DNA of 64,000 nt from Draconibacterium sp. (GTDB lineage: Bacteria > Bacteroidota > Bacteroidia > Bacteroidales > Prolixibacteraceae), in contig JADIYN010000006.1 of assembly GCA_016705335.1 (NCBI GenBank), forward strand, positions 1 through 64,000, written 5' to 3'. Shown piece by piece: positions 35,523-45,266 of this stretch. The number at the start of each line of letters is the position of its first letter. Within the stretch, counting starts at the first letter, position 1. The notes under the pieces were generated by a model, which saw only the letters and a list, made by a program, of their open reading frames with translations, made no database searches and was not told the origin of the DNA. The translations under genes and the position numbers were made by a program.

Positions 35523-35844
35523 CGGTTACAAAATTTATTCCGATAGGATTACTGTTCCGAATCGTTCCATCCGGATCCTGAATAGTCCAGGTTAAAACAG
35601 TGACACCACAGTTATCATCATATTCAGGATTGGGGATAACGATATCGATTAATTCGCAGTTATTGGCAGTTGTTGTCTGTTCCTGATTTGGCGGGCAGAA
35701 AGTAAAATTTGGGAACTGGTTATTGTCAGAAATAGTTACAAGTTGGGTGCAGGTTGCTGTATTTCCGGCAGCATCGGTTGCTGTCCAGGTTACTGTTGTA
35801 TTTCCAACAGGGAATTTTGCAGGAGCATTGTTTGTGAAAGTCAC
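35473..35844 (-). CDS. Adhesin B, HYR segment
   Basis: This segment has 123 aa: VTFTNNAPAKFPVGNTTVTW..AAGNTATCTQLVTISDN and a second HYR unit beginning FTFCPPNQEQTTTANNC. It loses frame near 35,500 in the FYVGVST block. The listed methionine replaces an internal position; upstream the frame reads on from a break near 35,925. Confidence 0.65.
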   Translation of the reverse strand: MTFTNNAPAKFPVGNTTVTWTATDAAGNTATCTQLVTISDNNQFPNFTFCPPNQEQTTTANNCELIDIVIPNPEYDDNCGVTVLTWTIQDPDGTIRNSNPIGINFVTGETFYVGVSTANLYSL

Positions 35845-35884
35845 CGGTGCAGAGCAATCATCGGTGACGGTTGGAGTACCCAGG

Positions 35885-36115
35885 TCAACGCCGGTAGCAA
35901 CACAGCCTCATCAATTGGCAAAACCCGGAAACATCATCCGGACAATAATTACAGGCGCTGTAACATCCCTTACAACGATATTTTCTGCAACAGGTAGTTG
36001 TATTTCCTGAAAGATCGGTTGCTGTCCAAATCACTGTTGTTGTTCCTACCGGATAAGTTCCATCGGCATTTGTTGTGTTTGTGCTGAATATTGAGTTGTG
36101 CGACAAAGTAACCAA
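35885..36115 (-). CDS. Adhesin B, short HYR fragment
   Basis: The first ~42 of 76 residues are genuine (SHNSIFSTNTTNADG, YPVGTTTVIWTATDLSGNTTTC). After that the reading is out of frame, for the neighbouring frames give NITVKDVTAPVII-like and CPDDVSG text. At least two breaks occur within 36,000-35,900. Confidence 0.5.
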   Translation of the reverse strand: MVTLSHNSIFSTNTTNADGTYPVGTTTVIWTATDLSGNTTTCCRKYRCKGCYSACNYCPDDVSGFCQLMRLCCYRR

Positions 36116-38661
36116 TTCATCACATGGATCGCTGACAGAAGGCCTGGAATATTGACAAAGGCATTACATATTCCCGCAGAAGCGTCAACTGTAATTGTTG
36201 TAATTGGGCAGGAAACTTCAAATTCAGGAGGTACAAGATCTTTAATCCAAACTGTAAAAATACATGGCAACGATGGGTTTCCGGCGTCATCAACAGCAAT
36301 GTAGGTTACTGTGCTTACTCCAACAGGAAATGCCATGTTTGAAACCGAACCAATACCGGAGACAAGTGATCCGTCAGGATATACAATATCATAATGTAAA
36401 ACAGGGTTGGGACAGTTATCTGTTATTGTAGGTTCAGTAATTTCGCCTGTAATCATTGAACATCCGGCACCAATAATTACATCTTCGGCATCTTCAGGGC
36501 AATTTGTAATTACAGGCGCTTCGTCATTATCGAGAACTGTTATTGATTGCGAACAGGTTGAAGAATTTCCGCAAATGTCGGTTGCTGTCCAGATAACAAT
36601 TGTTGTCCCAACCGGGAATTGGGCAGGTGCATTGTTTGTAAATGTAATTGCACCAAAAGCAGAACAATTATCGGTTGCTGTTGGCGGAATCAATTCCAAA
36701 GTAGCCTGACAACTGCCATTGTCAATTAAAACTCCTGTAAAATCGGCGGGACAGGTAATTACAGGTTCTTCTTCATCAGGTTCAACAGTAAATACGGCAG
36801 AGCCGGTTGCTGTTTGTCCGCAACCGTCATAAAAGGTATAATTCACAACAACACTTCCACCGCAGGCAGGAGGCGCTGTAAATGCTTCAAGACTTGGTGG
36901 ATTTACATTACATCCACCTGTGTATGCAAAGGTTGAAATCCATGCAGCAAATTCGGCATCCATTTCAGCCTGAGACAAACATGCATCTGCAAAATATTCG
37001 GGCAGTGGTACAACCTGAATTGGTTCAACAGGTTCAATGGTGAAGGTTTGCGATACAGAAGAAGTAAGACAAACATCTGTAGCTTCATAAACAACTGTTA
37101 CAGTTCCACCTTCGCATAAATTTGGGGCAACCGGATTTCCATATGAACCCACAGGGCTGCAACCTCCTGAAACACCAAATCCGGTCAGCCAATTTTGGAA
37201 TACTAAATTCAGTTCATTCTGATTCGCATAATTACATGGTGGTGCTGTAAATGGTTCTGGTCTCACAAAAATCAAATCACCTTGTACATTAATAGTAAAT
37301 GTTGCTGTTTCTACAAATGGGTTTCCACAATTGTCGGTAACGTTATAGGTAACTGTTGTTGTACCCCCAGCACATAAATCGGGAGCTGAAGGTGTTCCAT
37401 ACGAACCGCTTGCAGCGCAACCACCTGAAATGTTAAAGCCTGTGAGCCAATCAGCAAAAAATGTATTCAAATCTTCCTGAGAACCATAGTAACATGCCTC
37501 ATCATTAACAGGAGGAGGCTTGTTAATAACAAGTGAATTTGTATTGTCAAGTGTAAATGAAGCAGTTTCAGATTTACTTTGACAGTTATCGGTATAGGTA
37601 TAGGTTACATCAACAGTTCCACTGCCGCATAAAGCCGGAGCAACAGTTGTGCTGAAAGATCCTGTTCCGCCACCACATCCTCCTGTTGCGGAGAAACCTG
37701 TTAACCAGGTTGCAAATGCTGCATCCACAGCGGCCTGATCGGCAAAATCGCAGATATCTTCATTAAAGTCAACAGGTTTGATTATGACGATTTCGCCAGG
37801 TGCGTTTATGGTGTAATATTGAGTTACAGAAACAGTTGCACAAACATCCTGATAAAGGTAAGTTACTTCTGTTGTACCACCTGTACAATGCCGGGCAACC
37901 GGGAATCCAAATGAAGCCGATCCGGCACAACCACCAGAAACAACTGTAAAACCGGTTAGCCAGCTTGCAAAGTCAGCATCAACAGCAGCCTGATCGGTAA
38001 AATCACAGCTTGAGGCAACTTTTGCGGCAGGTTTGTCAAGGACAACAGATGCTGTTCCGCTAATTGTAAATGTTGCGGTTTCTGTTCCATTTTCACACAA
38101 GTCGGAAACATTGTAGATTACAGTAACACTGCCACCGCAAATTAACGGAGCAGCGGGTATTCCACCTGTAAATGTTCCAACCGGTGCACATCCTCCTGTA
38201 GGTGTGAAACCTGCCAGCCAGTTTGTAAAAGCAGTTTGCACGGCTGCCTGGTTGATATAATCGCAACTGAATGAAACATCATCACCCGGATTATTAATGG
38301 TGAGTGCTGCCGGCGGAGTTACAGTAAATGTGGCTGATACAGAACCGTTTTCACAGTCATCGGTATAATTATAAACTGCAGTTACAGTACCACCTGTGCA
38401 AAGTGACGGAGCAGTTGGCGTACCAACAAATGAACCCACAGGATTTGCTCCTCCAGTAACGCTGAATTCTGTAATCCAGTTATTAAATGCAGCATCAAGA
38501 GCTGCCTGATCTGTAAAATCGCAGGAAGTAGAAGTAAAATTATCCGGGTTATTTACTATTGGTTTTGGATTTATCACAAATTCAGTTGCAGTGCGGCAAC
38601 CCGGATAAGTTGTACATTCAGCATAGAAAGTATAAGTTCCGGGAGTATTTGTATTTGGCAA
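36046..38661 (-). CDS. Adhesin B, C-W-GGC-CGG repeat segment
   Basis: In 871 aa this starts with a PKD-like end (TPGTYTFYAECTTYPGCRTA). Seven ~86-aa units follow, with the skeleton C....DQAA.DAAF..W...F...GGC......AP..C.GG.V.Y...D.C....E.ATFTI. Two to three HYR domains complete the segment (VITCPADFTGVLIDNGSC, FPVGTTIVIWTATDICGN). The unit nearest the N-terminus has lost the GGC cysteine (GGAN). The end after AFVNIPG is out of frame. Confidence 0.85.
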   Translation of the reverse strand: MPNTNTPGTYTFYAECTTYPGCRTATEFVINPKPIVNNPDNFTSTSCDFTDQAALDAAFNNWITEFSVTGGANPVGSFVGTPTAPSLCTGGTVTAVYNYTDDCENGSVSATFTVTPPAALTINNPGDDVSFSCDYINQAAVQTAFTNWLAGFTPTGGCAPVGTFTGGIPAAPLICGGSVTVIYNVSDLCENGTETATFTISGTASVVLDKPAAKVASSCDFTDQAAVDADFASWLTGFTVVSGGCAGSASFGFPVARHCTGGTTEVTYLYQDVCATVSVTQYYTINAPGEIVIIKPVDFNEDICDFADQAAVDAAFATWLTGFSATGGCGGGTGSFSTTVAPALCGSGTVDVTYTYTDNCQSKSETASFTLDNTNSLVINKPPPVNDEACYYGSQEDLNTFFADWLTGFNISGGCAASGSYGTPSAPDLCAGGTTTVTYNVTDNCGNPFVETATFTINVQGDLIFVRPEPFTAPPCNYANQNELNLVFQNWLTGFGVSGGCSPVGSYGNPVAPNLCEGGTVTVVYEATDVCLTSSVSQTFTIEPVEPIQVVPLPEYFADACLSQAEMDAEFAAWISTFAYTGGCNVNPPSLEAFTAPPACGGSVVVNYTFYDGCGQTATGSAVFTVEPDEEEPVITCPADFTGVLIDNGSCQATLELIPPTATDNCSAFGAITFTNNAPAQFPVGTTIVIWTATDICGNSSTCSQSITVLDNDEAPVITNCPEDAEDVIIGAGCSMITGEITEPTITDNCPNPVLHYDIVYPDGSLVSGIGSVSNMAFPVGVSTVTYIAVDDAGNPSLPCIFTVWIKDLVPPEFEVSCPITTITVDASAGICNAFVNIPGLLSAIHVMNWLLCRTTQYSAQTQQMPMELIR
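36780..38580 (-). repeat. Seven ~256-bp C-W-GGC-CGG repeats in adhesin B
   Basis: The GGC (or GGA) tripeptide falls near 36,920, 37,165, 37,425, 37,680, 37,945, 38,200 and 38,455. The units are more alike in DNA than those of adhesin A, and there is one or two more. Four cysteines per unit would allow two disulphides. Confidence 0.75.
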
Positions 38662-38714
38662 ACCTGAACCTGTTACACCAACCGGATTGAAGGGTGAACC
38701 AGTACCGATTGGGG

Positions 38715-38978
38715 TTACACCATTTGAAGAGGAGTACCAGTTAAGTGCCCAGCCACTGTATAAGTTACAGCAATTGAAATATAATCGACATACGCTGTTC
38801 TGTTATTGTTACTATTGGCTACCAACGAAACCCCAAAATTTATGGCGTTAATTTCTGCTGGTGTCCAGGTTGTTCCCCAAAGGTCAGATGTACCGCCATA
38901 GGGAAATGCTGTTTCACTGGTTGGCCAATCGGTCGTAGTATTTGCCTTATTATCTCCAACAGGCACACCTGCTTTCAT
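38715..38978 (-). CDS. Adhesin B, non-repetitive module
   Basis: The listed start is internal. The frame is open upstream to about 39,350, so the module spans about 39,290-38,750. It contains DINRASAALDQSG, DYDFAIPGNAIILGIEVTI, RRYESNLGSGSDVRDVEVRL, DLWGTTWTPAEINAINFGV and YVDYISIAVTYT. This is a beta-sandwich type pattern seen in many secreted or phage-like proteins, and I cannot name the family. It takes the place where adhesin A has an unrelated module. The last residues are out of frame near 38,720. Confidence 0.65.
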   Translation of the reverse strand: MKAGVPVGDNKANTTTDWPTSETAFPYGGTSDLWGTTWTPAEINAINFGVSLVANSNNNRTAYVDYISIAVTYTVAGHLTGTPLQMV

Positions 38979-39346
38979 TAAACGAACTTCAACGTCCCGA
39001 ACATCACTTCCACTTCCAAGGTTACTTTCATATCTTCGGATTGTAACTTCTATACCCAGAATTATCGCATTACCGGGAATAGCAAAATCATAATCTGAAG
39101 TCCTCAGATAGTCACTTGTTGTAACTCCACTTTGATCTAATGCTGCCGATGCGCGATTAATATCATCTGTAATAGCATTGTTAGGATTATTCCATGCTCT
39201 CGTACCTGGACCGTCAACATTTACCCCAAGATCAGGAGAATTGTGACCCGCTGTAAATTCACCTCCGCTTGGACATGGTGATATTAAAGTAAATGATCCG
39301 CTTCCTCCCTCGCAAATATCAACTCCACTGGTTTGCGGAGCCGAGT

Positions 39347-39577
39347 TTACTGTAACTCCACTGATGAAGTTTCAATACAACTGCCCGGAACATTGGGTGT
39401 TAACGTTAAAATAACTGTTCCGGAGGTTATACCTGGAGTATAAGTCGCTGAAAGTGAATTTACATCAGAAAAAGTACCGCTTGGGGCACTCCATATCCCA
39501 CCTGTTGCTGAACCAAAAACACTTCCATTTAACTGAACCGAACTTCCCGCACAAACAGTTTGGGGATTACCGGCCAT
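39347..39577 (-). CDS. Adhesin B, PKD-like fragment
   Basis: These 76 aa form one PKD-like domain (PQTVCAGSSVQLNGSVFG, IWSAPSGTFSD, SLSATYTPGI). The domain abuts the non-repetitive module. Frame is lost near 39,360, and upstream near 39,665. The unit itself is well preserved. Confidence 0.6.
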   Translation of the reverse strand: MAGNPQTVCAGSSVQLNGSVFGSATGGIWSAPSGTFSDVNSLSATYTPGITSGTVILTLTPNVPGSCIETSSVELQ

Positions 39578-39718
39578 TGCACCGGCTACAGAATTTATTG
39601 TAATTGTTCTGAAATCAAAAATACTTGAACAATCTCCAGATGCACCATCAGGATCATTGGTTTCAGTTTTAAAGTTACTGTCCCGGTATAATTTGCCGGT
39701 GGAGTATAATATACATTA

Positions 39719-42700
39719 TTAAGATTTGCCGTTGTCAAACATTGATTGGCATAAGGTAATCCCTGGATAAGTTAATGTTCCCTGATTTCCATTCACAGGG
39801 TCCAGGCTTTCAATGGACCATCTTGCACAAGCAGTAATACCTGTAGGGCCTGTTCCGGAAACACTATTGCCTGTTAATTGAATTTGCGTAGGACTGGCGC
39901 TGCAATTTACAGGGAGTGTTTCTCCTACGATTAGAGTGAAATTAGAGATCATGTGCATCACTATTATATCGCTATAAGTGGTGCATCCATTCTTAGTTAC
40001 AAAGAATCTGAAATAGTGGTCTCCAAGTCTCGTAAAATCAGAAGGAGCTGGTGGCATAAAGTACTGAAACAATGGAGGTGAAACAGGAGGTAGATTATCC
40101 CATGGACCTGTGTTGGATTCGAACGAATACTGCCAGCCAAAATCATCAAAATTATCAAATGTTGTCGCAGTTGGTCGTTGCCAAACACCGCCAATCCTTA
40201 CTACAACATCAAGGTCATTATGCCCTGAGTAAAGATCACTTTGTGCCGCACATTGGCTCCATTCATTGTATAAATCCCATTCACTATTATAACCTCCGGT
40301 TGGCATTAAAAAATACATTACATTAGTTTGTAAGGGAATCGGATCAATATTTACTGTAACTGTAAAAGTATTACCAACACATCCATTTGCACTTGGTATA
40401 ACCGTGTAAACTGCAGTGGCACCAACTGCGGGATTGGTTAAAGTTAAAGTCTGACTGATTAAGTTTTGGTTTGATTGTGCAGATCCACCTGTAAAACCTG
40501 AACCGGTTGGAGCAGACCACGAATAAGTAGTGCCGGAAGGAACAACTGTTCCTGCCGGAACACCATTTATGGGGTTGACTATAAATGAATTTGAGCTGCA
40601 ATCCATTACTGTTTGGTTAGGTATAACAGGAGGCTGATTAACTGTTACAATAGTTGAAGCTACAGGCGAAGTACATCCATTTACAGTTGCTGTAACAGTA
40701 TATGATCCGGCCATAGCCATAGTTGCACTTGCGCTAACTGTTGGATTTTGAACATCAGATGTAACACCATTGGGTCCTGTCCAATTGTAAGTTGTTCCTG
40801 CGATATTGGTAGCAGTTAGTGAAAGTGTTCCACCAAGACATACAGGTCCGTTATTTCCTGCTACTGGGGTTGCAGGCACTTCGTTGACAATTACGGTTGT
40901 TGTTCCCTCCTGGCTAATACAACCGTCAACTGTTGCAGTAACACTGTATATTCCCGCCATTGCAGTAGTCGCGTTTGCGCTGACTGTTGGATTTTGTAAC
41001 GATGAGGTATAACCATTTGGTCCTGTCCAGTTATAAGTTGCTCCTGCAATTGTATTTGCAGTAAGTGAAAGCGGACTGCCAACACACACCGGGCCGTTAT
41101 TTCCTGCAACAGGTATTGCCGTAGTTTTTACTGTGATAGTAACAAAAACTCCTGAAGCAGTGTTGGCACAGGCAGCTCCGCTTTGATAGGCAACACTTAC
41201 AACATTATAATTAAAGATTCCGGAAGTTGCTGTTGGCGCTGAAATTGTTGCAGTGCTGCCTGCTCCAATATTTAATACAGGCTGAATAGTACCGTTAATA
41301 TTATATGTTACTGCAATTGGCAAAGCCTGTGGATTTACAAAAGTAATTACAGGTTCAGGGTCATTTGGACAAACTGTTGCTGAACCGCTTACTGTTACAG
41401 TTGGAGCAGCCAGTATGTTAACTGTTGCATTTCCAGTTGCACTGACCGGGCAATTTGGGGCATTCTGGAATTGTACATTTACCAACTCATATAAATAATT
41501 TACCAAAGTTGCAGTAGGAACCGGAATTGGACTTGGTAAATTGGCAGGAATATTAACCGGAGTCTGGTTTATTCCATTTCGTCTGTAAGTTACAGTTACC
41601 GGAAAATTCGTTTGATTTGTTATCGTAACATTTGGCGAAGGTGAAGCATATTGGCAAACCGTTGCATCACCTGAAATTGAAACTGTTGGAACAGGCCTCA
41701 CAATTACGATTACTGACCCGGTAATATTGTTTACACAGGAATTGCTTCCCTGATAAACAACACTTTCAAGATTATAAACAAAGGTATTTGCTATTGAAGT
41801 TACTGACGAAACTGTTTCAGTGGAATTTGCTGCGATATCAACCGGAGGCTGGATTACACCATTAATTTTATAAGTAACCGTAACCGGTATTGACTGAGGA
41901 TTAGTGAATGTAATTACAGGTTCAGTATCATTTAAACATACTGTTGCATTTCCACTTACAGAAGCAGTTGGCGGTGCAAGCACCACAACAGTGGCAGATA
42001 TATCCACATTATTTATGCAATTTGGAGAAGGAGCTATGTATTGGACACTTGTAACTTTATAAGTAACATTTCCCGGATTTGAAGTATTGACAGAAATAAT
42101 TGTTGATAAACCGGCTCCAATATTTGCCGTAACAGGGGTTCCGTTATTTACCGTGTAAGTGATTCTAACCGGTAATGTTTGCGGATTTGTTATTGTAACA
42201 TTTACAGAAGTAGCATTTTTACACACTGTTACATCACCAGCAATTGTAACAATTGGTTTAGGCAGAACAGTTATAGTTGCTGAACCAGTAATGATATTTG
42301 AACATGATGGACTAACAGGAAATTCAGCGCTCACCAGGTTGTACACAAAGGTTCCGGGTGCAGACGTTGGCGCAGAAAAAGTAGCTGTTGATAAAGCAGG
42401 AACATCAATAGTTGCAGGATTTAATCCATTAACATTGTAGGTTACACGAACCAATGAATTAATAGGATTTGTGAAAGTCAGCAACGGAGAAGCCGCATCC
42501 TGACAAACAGTGTTTGTTCCCGAAATTGAGGCTAAAGGAGTTTCCAGAACCGTTACAACTGCCGACCCTGTAATTCTGAAAAAGCAATCGGGTTTGGTTT
42601 GATATTTAACTCCAACCAGATTATAGCTAAATGTTCCGGCAACGTTTGTGGGCGTAAATATCGGAAAGCTTGAACTGGCTGCCACATTAATTGAAAGGTC

Positions 42701-44179
42701 AGGGCCTCCGTTGATATTATACAAAATCTCGACGGGTAATGCCATGGGGTTGATAAAAGTAATTGTAGGAGGAACAGCATTTCTACACACAATTGCATCA
42801 CTCCCACTTATTGAAGCCGTTAGAGTTGGCCTTACTGTAACCGGAAACGAAACCGATGCCCCGGTGCAGTTGAGTACCTTCGGAGTTATTGTAACTGTGG
42901 CGGTTCCGGTAATTGGCGTAAACGGAGGTATTGCAGTTACATTTGTTGCATTGGGCAAACCAATTGAAGCACCTCCGGTGATATCGAAAACAACATTTGC
43001 CGGAGTTCCGGTTAAAGGAAATGGATCGGACAGGACATTATTACAAAATATTACATCAACAGGTAAGTTTGCTGTTGGAATCGGAGAAACAGTAATTATT
43101 ACATTAACAGGAGTTCCCGTGCAACCGTTTGCCCGTGGAGTTATTGTAACAGTTGCACTGCCCGGGATTGTTGCAAACGATGGGATTTGGCCTACCCCAA
43201 TCTGATCGGCAAGACCAATACCTGTTCCGCCTGTAATATCAAAAACCACTCCAACCGGCGAACCTGTTAAATTTACTGGTGTAGTTAAGGCAACATTGCA
43301 AAAATCCTGAGGCCCCGGGTCGTTAACATTTACAAGAGGTGGTTCGGTAATAACAATATCAGGTGTGATAGTAACAGAACATAATAGTTGGGCAGCATCC
43401 CTAATCTGAACTGTGTATGTTCCCGGTACCAGATTATTAAAAGCATAAGGAACTAAAGCAGATACATTAAACCAATCGGTTCCGTTTATTGAAACCTGAT
43501 ATGTTCCGTTACCACCCATTGGTGCAGTTACATTAATAATCCCGTCATTAAAGCCGTTACAGGTTACATTTGTATGCGTTAAAGTCGCACTTAAAACCGA
43601 TGGTTCGTTTATAATTGAAAGTGAAAGATTCAAAATGCAGGAAATTTGAGCTGCATCCCTTATCATTACTGAGTAACTGCCCGGAGAAAGATTGGTGAAG
43701 GTATATGGTGTACCAGCAGAAATTGTAAACCAGTTGCTCCCGTTTAATGAAACTTCATATGTACCATGTCCACCCTGCGGATTACTAACAGTTATTGAAC
43801 CGTTACCGGCTCCAAAACAACTTATTTGGGTTAAAGTTATATCGGCTGTCATAACCGCAGGCTCAGTTATTTCCACCGCACTATTTAACTCAACAATGCA
43901 GGTTATATCATTTGCATCCTGAATCTGAACATTGTATGTGCCCGGTGCAAGATTTGTAAATGTGTTGCCTGAACTCCAGTTTATTCCTCCATTAATTGAA
44001 TAATTGTAACTACCTGAACCTCCAAGAGGATTTGAAACTGTAATGGTTCCATTGCCGGCGCCGTTGCAGTTAACATCGGTGTACGAAACATCGGCAGTTA
44101 AAGTAAAAATAACAACGTTTGCATCAAGTATTTTTAAACATGACGGTACATCTGCATCCCTGATTTGAACGTTATACAT
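39719..44179 (-). CDS. Adhesin B, SprB-type and PKD array segment
   Basis: This segment of 1,486 aa begins with four SprB-type units (YNVQIRDA, VTCNGFNDGIINV, INGTDWFNVS, NLVPGTYTVQIRDA). PDFCN- and VIFCNNVLSDP-type units follow, then seven or so PKD-like units of ~95 aa (SGNATVCLNDTEPVITFTNPQ, VTYKINGVIQ). Two TYNWTGPNGYTS units and a YFLMPTGGYNSEWDLYNEW domain close it. The end (NQGTLTYPGIT) matches the place where adhesin A reads FGNNGTLSNT, just before its module. The end is out of frame after 39,760. Confidence 0.85.
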   Translation of the reverse strand: MYNVQIRDADVPSCLKILDANVVIFTLTADVSYTDVNCNGAGNGTITVSNPLGGSGSYNYSINGGINWSSGNTFTNLAPGTYNVQIQDANDITCIVELNSAVEITEPAVMTADITLTQISCFGAGNGSITVSNPQGGHGTYEVSLNGSNWFTISAGTPYTFTNLSPGSYSVMIRDAAQISCILNLSLSIINEPSVLSATLTHTNVTCNGFNDGIINVTAPMGGNGTYQVSINGTDWFNVSALVPYAFNNLVPGTYTVQIRDAAQLLCSVTITPDIVITEPPLVNVNDPGPQDFCNVALTTPVNLTGSPVGVVFDITGGTGIGLADQIGVGQIPSFATIPGSATVTITPRANGCTGTPVNVIITVSPIPTANLPVDVIFCNNVLSDPFPLTGTPANVVFDITGGASIGLPNATNVTAIPPFTPITGTATVTITPKVLNCTGASVSFPVTVRPTLTASISGSDAIVCRNAVPPTITFINPMALPVEILYNINGGPDLSINVAASSSFPIFTPTNVAGTFSYNLVGVKYQTKPDCFFRITGSAVVTVLETPLASISGTNTVCQDAASPLLTFTNPINSLVRVTYNVNGLNPATIDVPALSTATFSAPTSAPGTFVYNLVSAEFPVSPSCSNIITGSATITVLPKPIVTIAGDVTVCKNATSVNVTITNPQTLPVRITYTVNNGTPVTANIGAGLSTIISVNTSNPGNVTYKVTSVQYIAPSPNCINNVDISATVVVLAPPTASVSGNATVCLNDTEPVITFTNPQSIPVTVTYKINGVIQPPVDIAANSTETVSSVTSIANTFVYNLESVVYQGSNSCVNNITGSVIVIVRPVPTVSISGDATVCQYASPSPNVTITNQTNFPVTVTYRRNGINQTPVNIPANLPSPIPVPTATLVNYLYELVNVQFQNAPNCPVSATGNATVNILAAPTVTVSGSATVCPNDPEPVITFVNPQALPIAVTYNINGTIQPVLNIGAGSTATISAPTATSGIFNYNVVSVAYQSGAACANTASGVFVTITVKTTAIPVAGNNGPVCVGSPLSLTANTIAGATYNWTGPNGYTSSLQNPTVSANATTAMAGIYSVTATVDGCISQEGTTTVIVNEVPATPVAGNNGPVCLGGTLSLTATNIAGTTYNWTGPNGVTSDVQNPTVSASATMAMAGSYTVTATVNGCTSPVASTIVTVNQPPVIPNQTVMDCSSNSFIVNPINGVPAGTVVPSGTTYSWSAPTGSGFTGGSAQSNQNLISQTLTLTNPAVGATAVYTVIPSANGCVGNTFTVTVNIDPIPLQTNVMYFLMPTGGYNSEWDLYNEWSQCAAQSDLYSGHNDLDVVVRIGGVWQRPTATTFDNFDDFGWQYSFESNTGPWDNLPPVSPPLFQYFMPPAPSDFTRLGDHYFRFFVTKNGCTTYSDIIVMHMISNFTLIVGETLPVNCSASPTQIQLTGNSVSGTGPTGITACARWSIESLDPVNGNQGTLTYPGITLCQSMFDNGKS
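41120..42840 (-). repeat. Tandem ~285-bp PKD-like repeats in adhesin B
   Basis: Six to seven units carry SG-ATVC and NP(Q/M)-LPV-VTY-(I)NG, with the ATVC block near 41,370, 41,655, 41,940, 42,225, 42,505 and 42,780. Adhesin A has only about two such units, so the array has grown in B or shrunk in A. Confidence 0.65.
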
Positions 44180-45266
44180 TGCCCGGTATCAGTCCCGAAA
44201 ATATATTGGAACTTTGCCATGAAATCCCTCCATTGTTCGAATACTCGTAATTGCCTGAACCTCCTGATGAATTGGTAACAGTAATCGTTCCATCACTTCC
44301 TGAAGAGCAGGTTACATCTGTTAAAGCAACAGTTGCCGAAAGATCACCGGCTTGCTGAACAACAAAAGTTCCGGAAGCATTACCGCATCCCAATGAATTT
44401 GTAACACTCCAGTTATATGTTCCGGCGACAATGTTGTTAAAAATTCCACTATTGTTTGGAACTCCGTCAAAAGTATAAGTTAAAGTACCAACACCCCCTG
44501 TAACGGCGATGGTAACTGTAGCATCTCCGCCATAACAATCAATACTTGTTTGTGTTGGTGTAGCGGTTATAGTTACAGGATTAACATCGTCTTTTACCGT
44601 TACGATGGCTGCGCAGGAATGTGAGTTCCCGTTACCATCGGTAACTGTCAAAGTTACTGTATTAGTACCTAATTTTGTACAATCAAAAGAAGTGATATCC
44701 AAAGCCAAAGAAGGAATTCCACAATTATCGTAACTGCCATTATCGATTTGGGCAGCTGTGATTGTTGCATTTCCGGATGCATCCAACTGAACTGTTATAT
44801 TTTGACAAACTGCAGCAGGATTTTCAATGTCTTCAATAGTTACAATTGCAGAACATGATTCAGAATTTCCGTTGACATCAGTAACAGTTAAAGTAACATT
44901 GTTTGTTCCGGCATCGGCACAGGTAAAATCGGTTTTTGATAAAACCCTAGTGGCAATTGCACAATTATCGGCGCTTCCGTTGTCAATATCATCGGCAGTA
45001 ATTGTCGCATTTCCAAAGGCATCCAGAAGAACAGTAGTATGTTGACAAACCACTGTTGGCGCAATATTGTCTTCAACAGTTACAGTCGCATTACAGGTTT
45101 TAATGCCTCCATTTTCGTCGGTTACAGTTAAAGCAACTGTGTTGTCACCAACATTCGCACAATTGAAAGTAGTTAGAGCTGCTGATAAAGTAACCGTTCC
45201 GCAATTGTCACCACTTCCGTTATCGATGTCTGCCGGTGCAATTGTAACATTTCCTGATGCATCCAA
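44172..45266 (-). CDS. Adhesin B, VQLDASGN segment (first copy)
   Basis: The segment has 364 aa. Three ~80-aa units follow the skeleton CQNITVQLDASGNATITA.DIDNGS.DNCG...F.C...G.N.V.LTVTD.NGN..SC.A.VTVED, with acid-rich DIDNGSxDNCG that could bind Ca2+ (inference). A SprB-like unit (ATPTQTSIDCYGGDATV) and a VTCSSGSDGTI unit end it. The end is out of frame near 44,180. The three-unit block is repeated upstream at 45.35-46.07 kb. Confidence 0.8.
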   Translation of the reverse strand: MDASGNVTIAPADIDNGSGDNCGTVTLSAALTTFNCANVGDNTVALTVTDENGGIKTCNATVTVEDNIAPTVVCQHTTVLLDAFGNATITADDIDNGSADNCAIATRVLSKTDFTCADAGTNNVTLTVTDVNGNSESCSAIVTIEDIENPAAVCQNITVQLDASGNATITAAQIDNGSYDNCGIPSLALDITSFDCTKLGTNTVTLTVTDGNGNSHSCAAIVTVKDDVNPVTITATPTQTSIDCYGGDATVTIAVTGGVGTLTYTFDGVPNNSGIFNNIVAGTYNWSVTNSLGCGNASGTFVVQQAGDLSATVALTDVTCSSGSDGTITVTNSSGGSGNYEYSNNGGISWQSSNIFSGLIPGNV

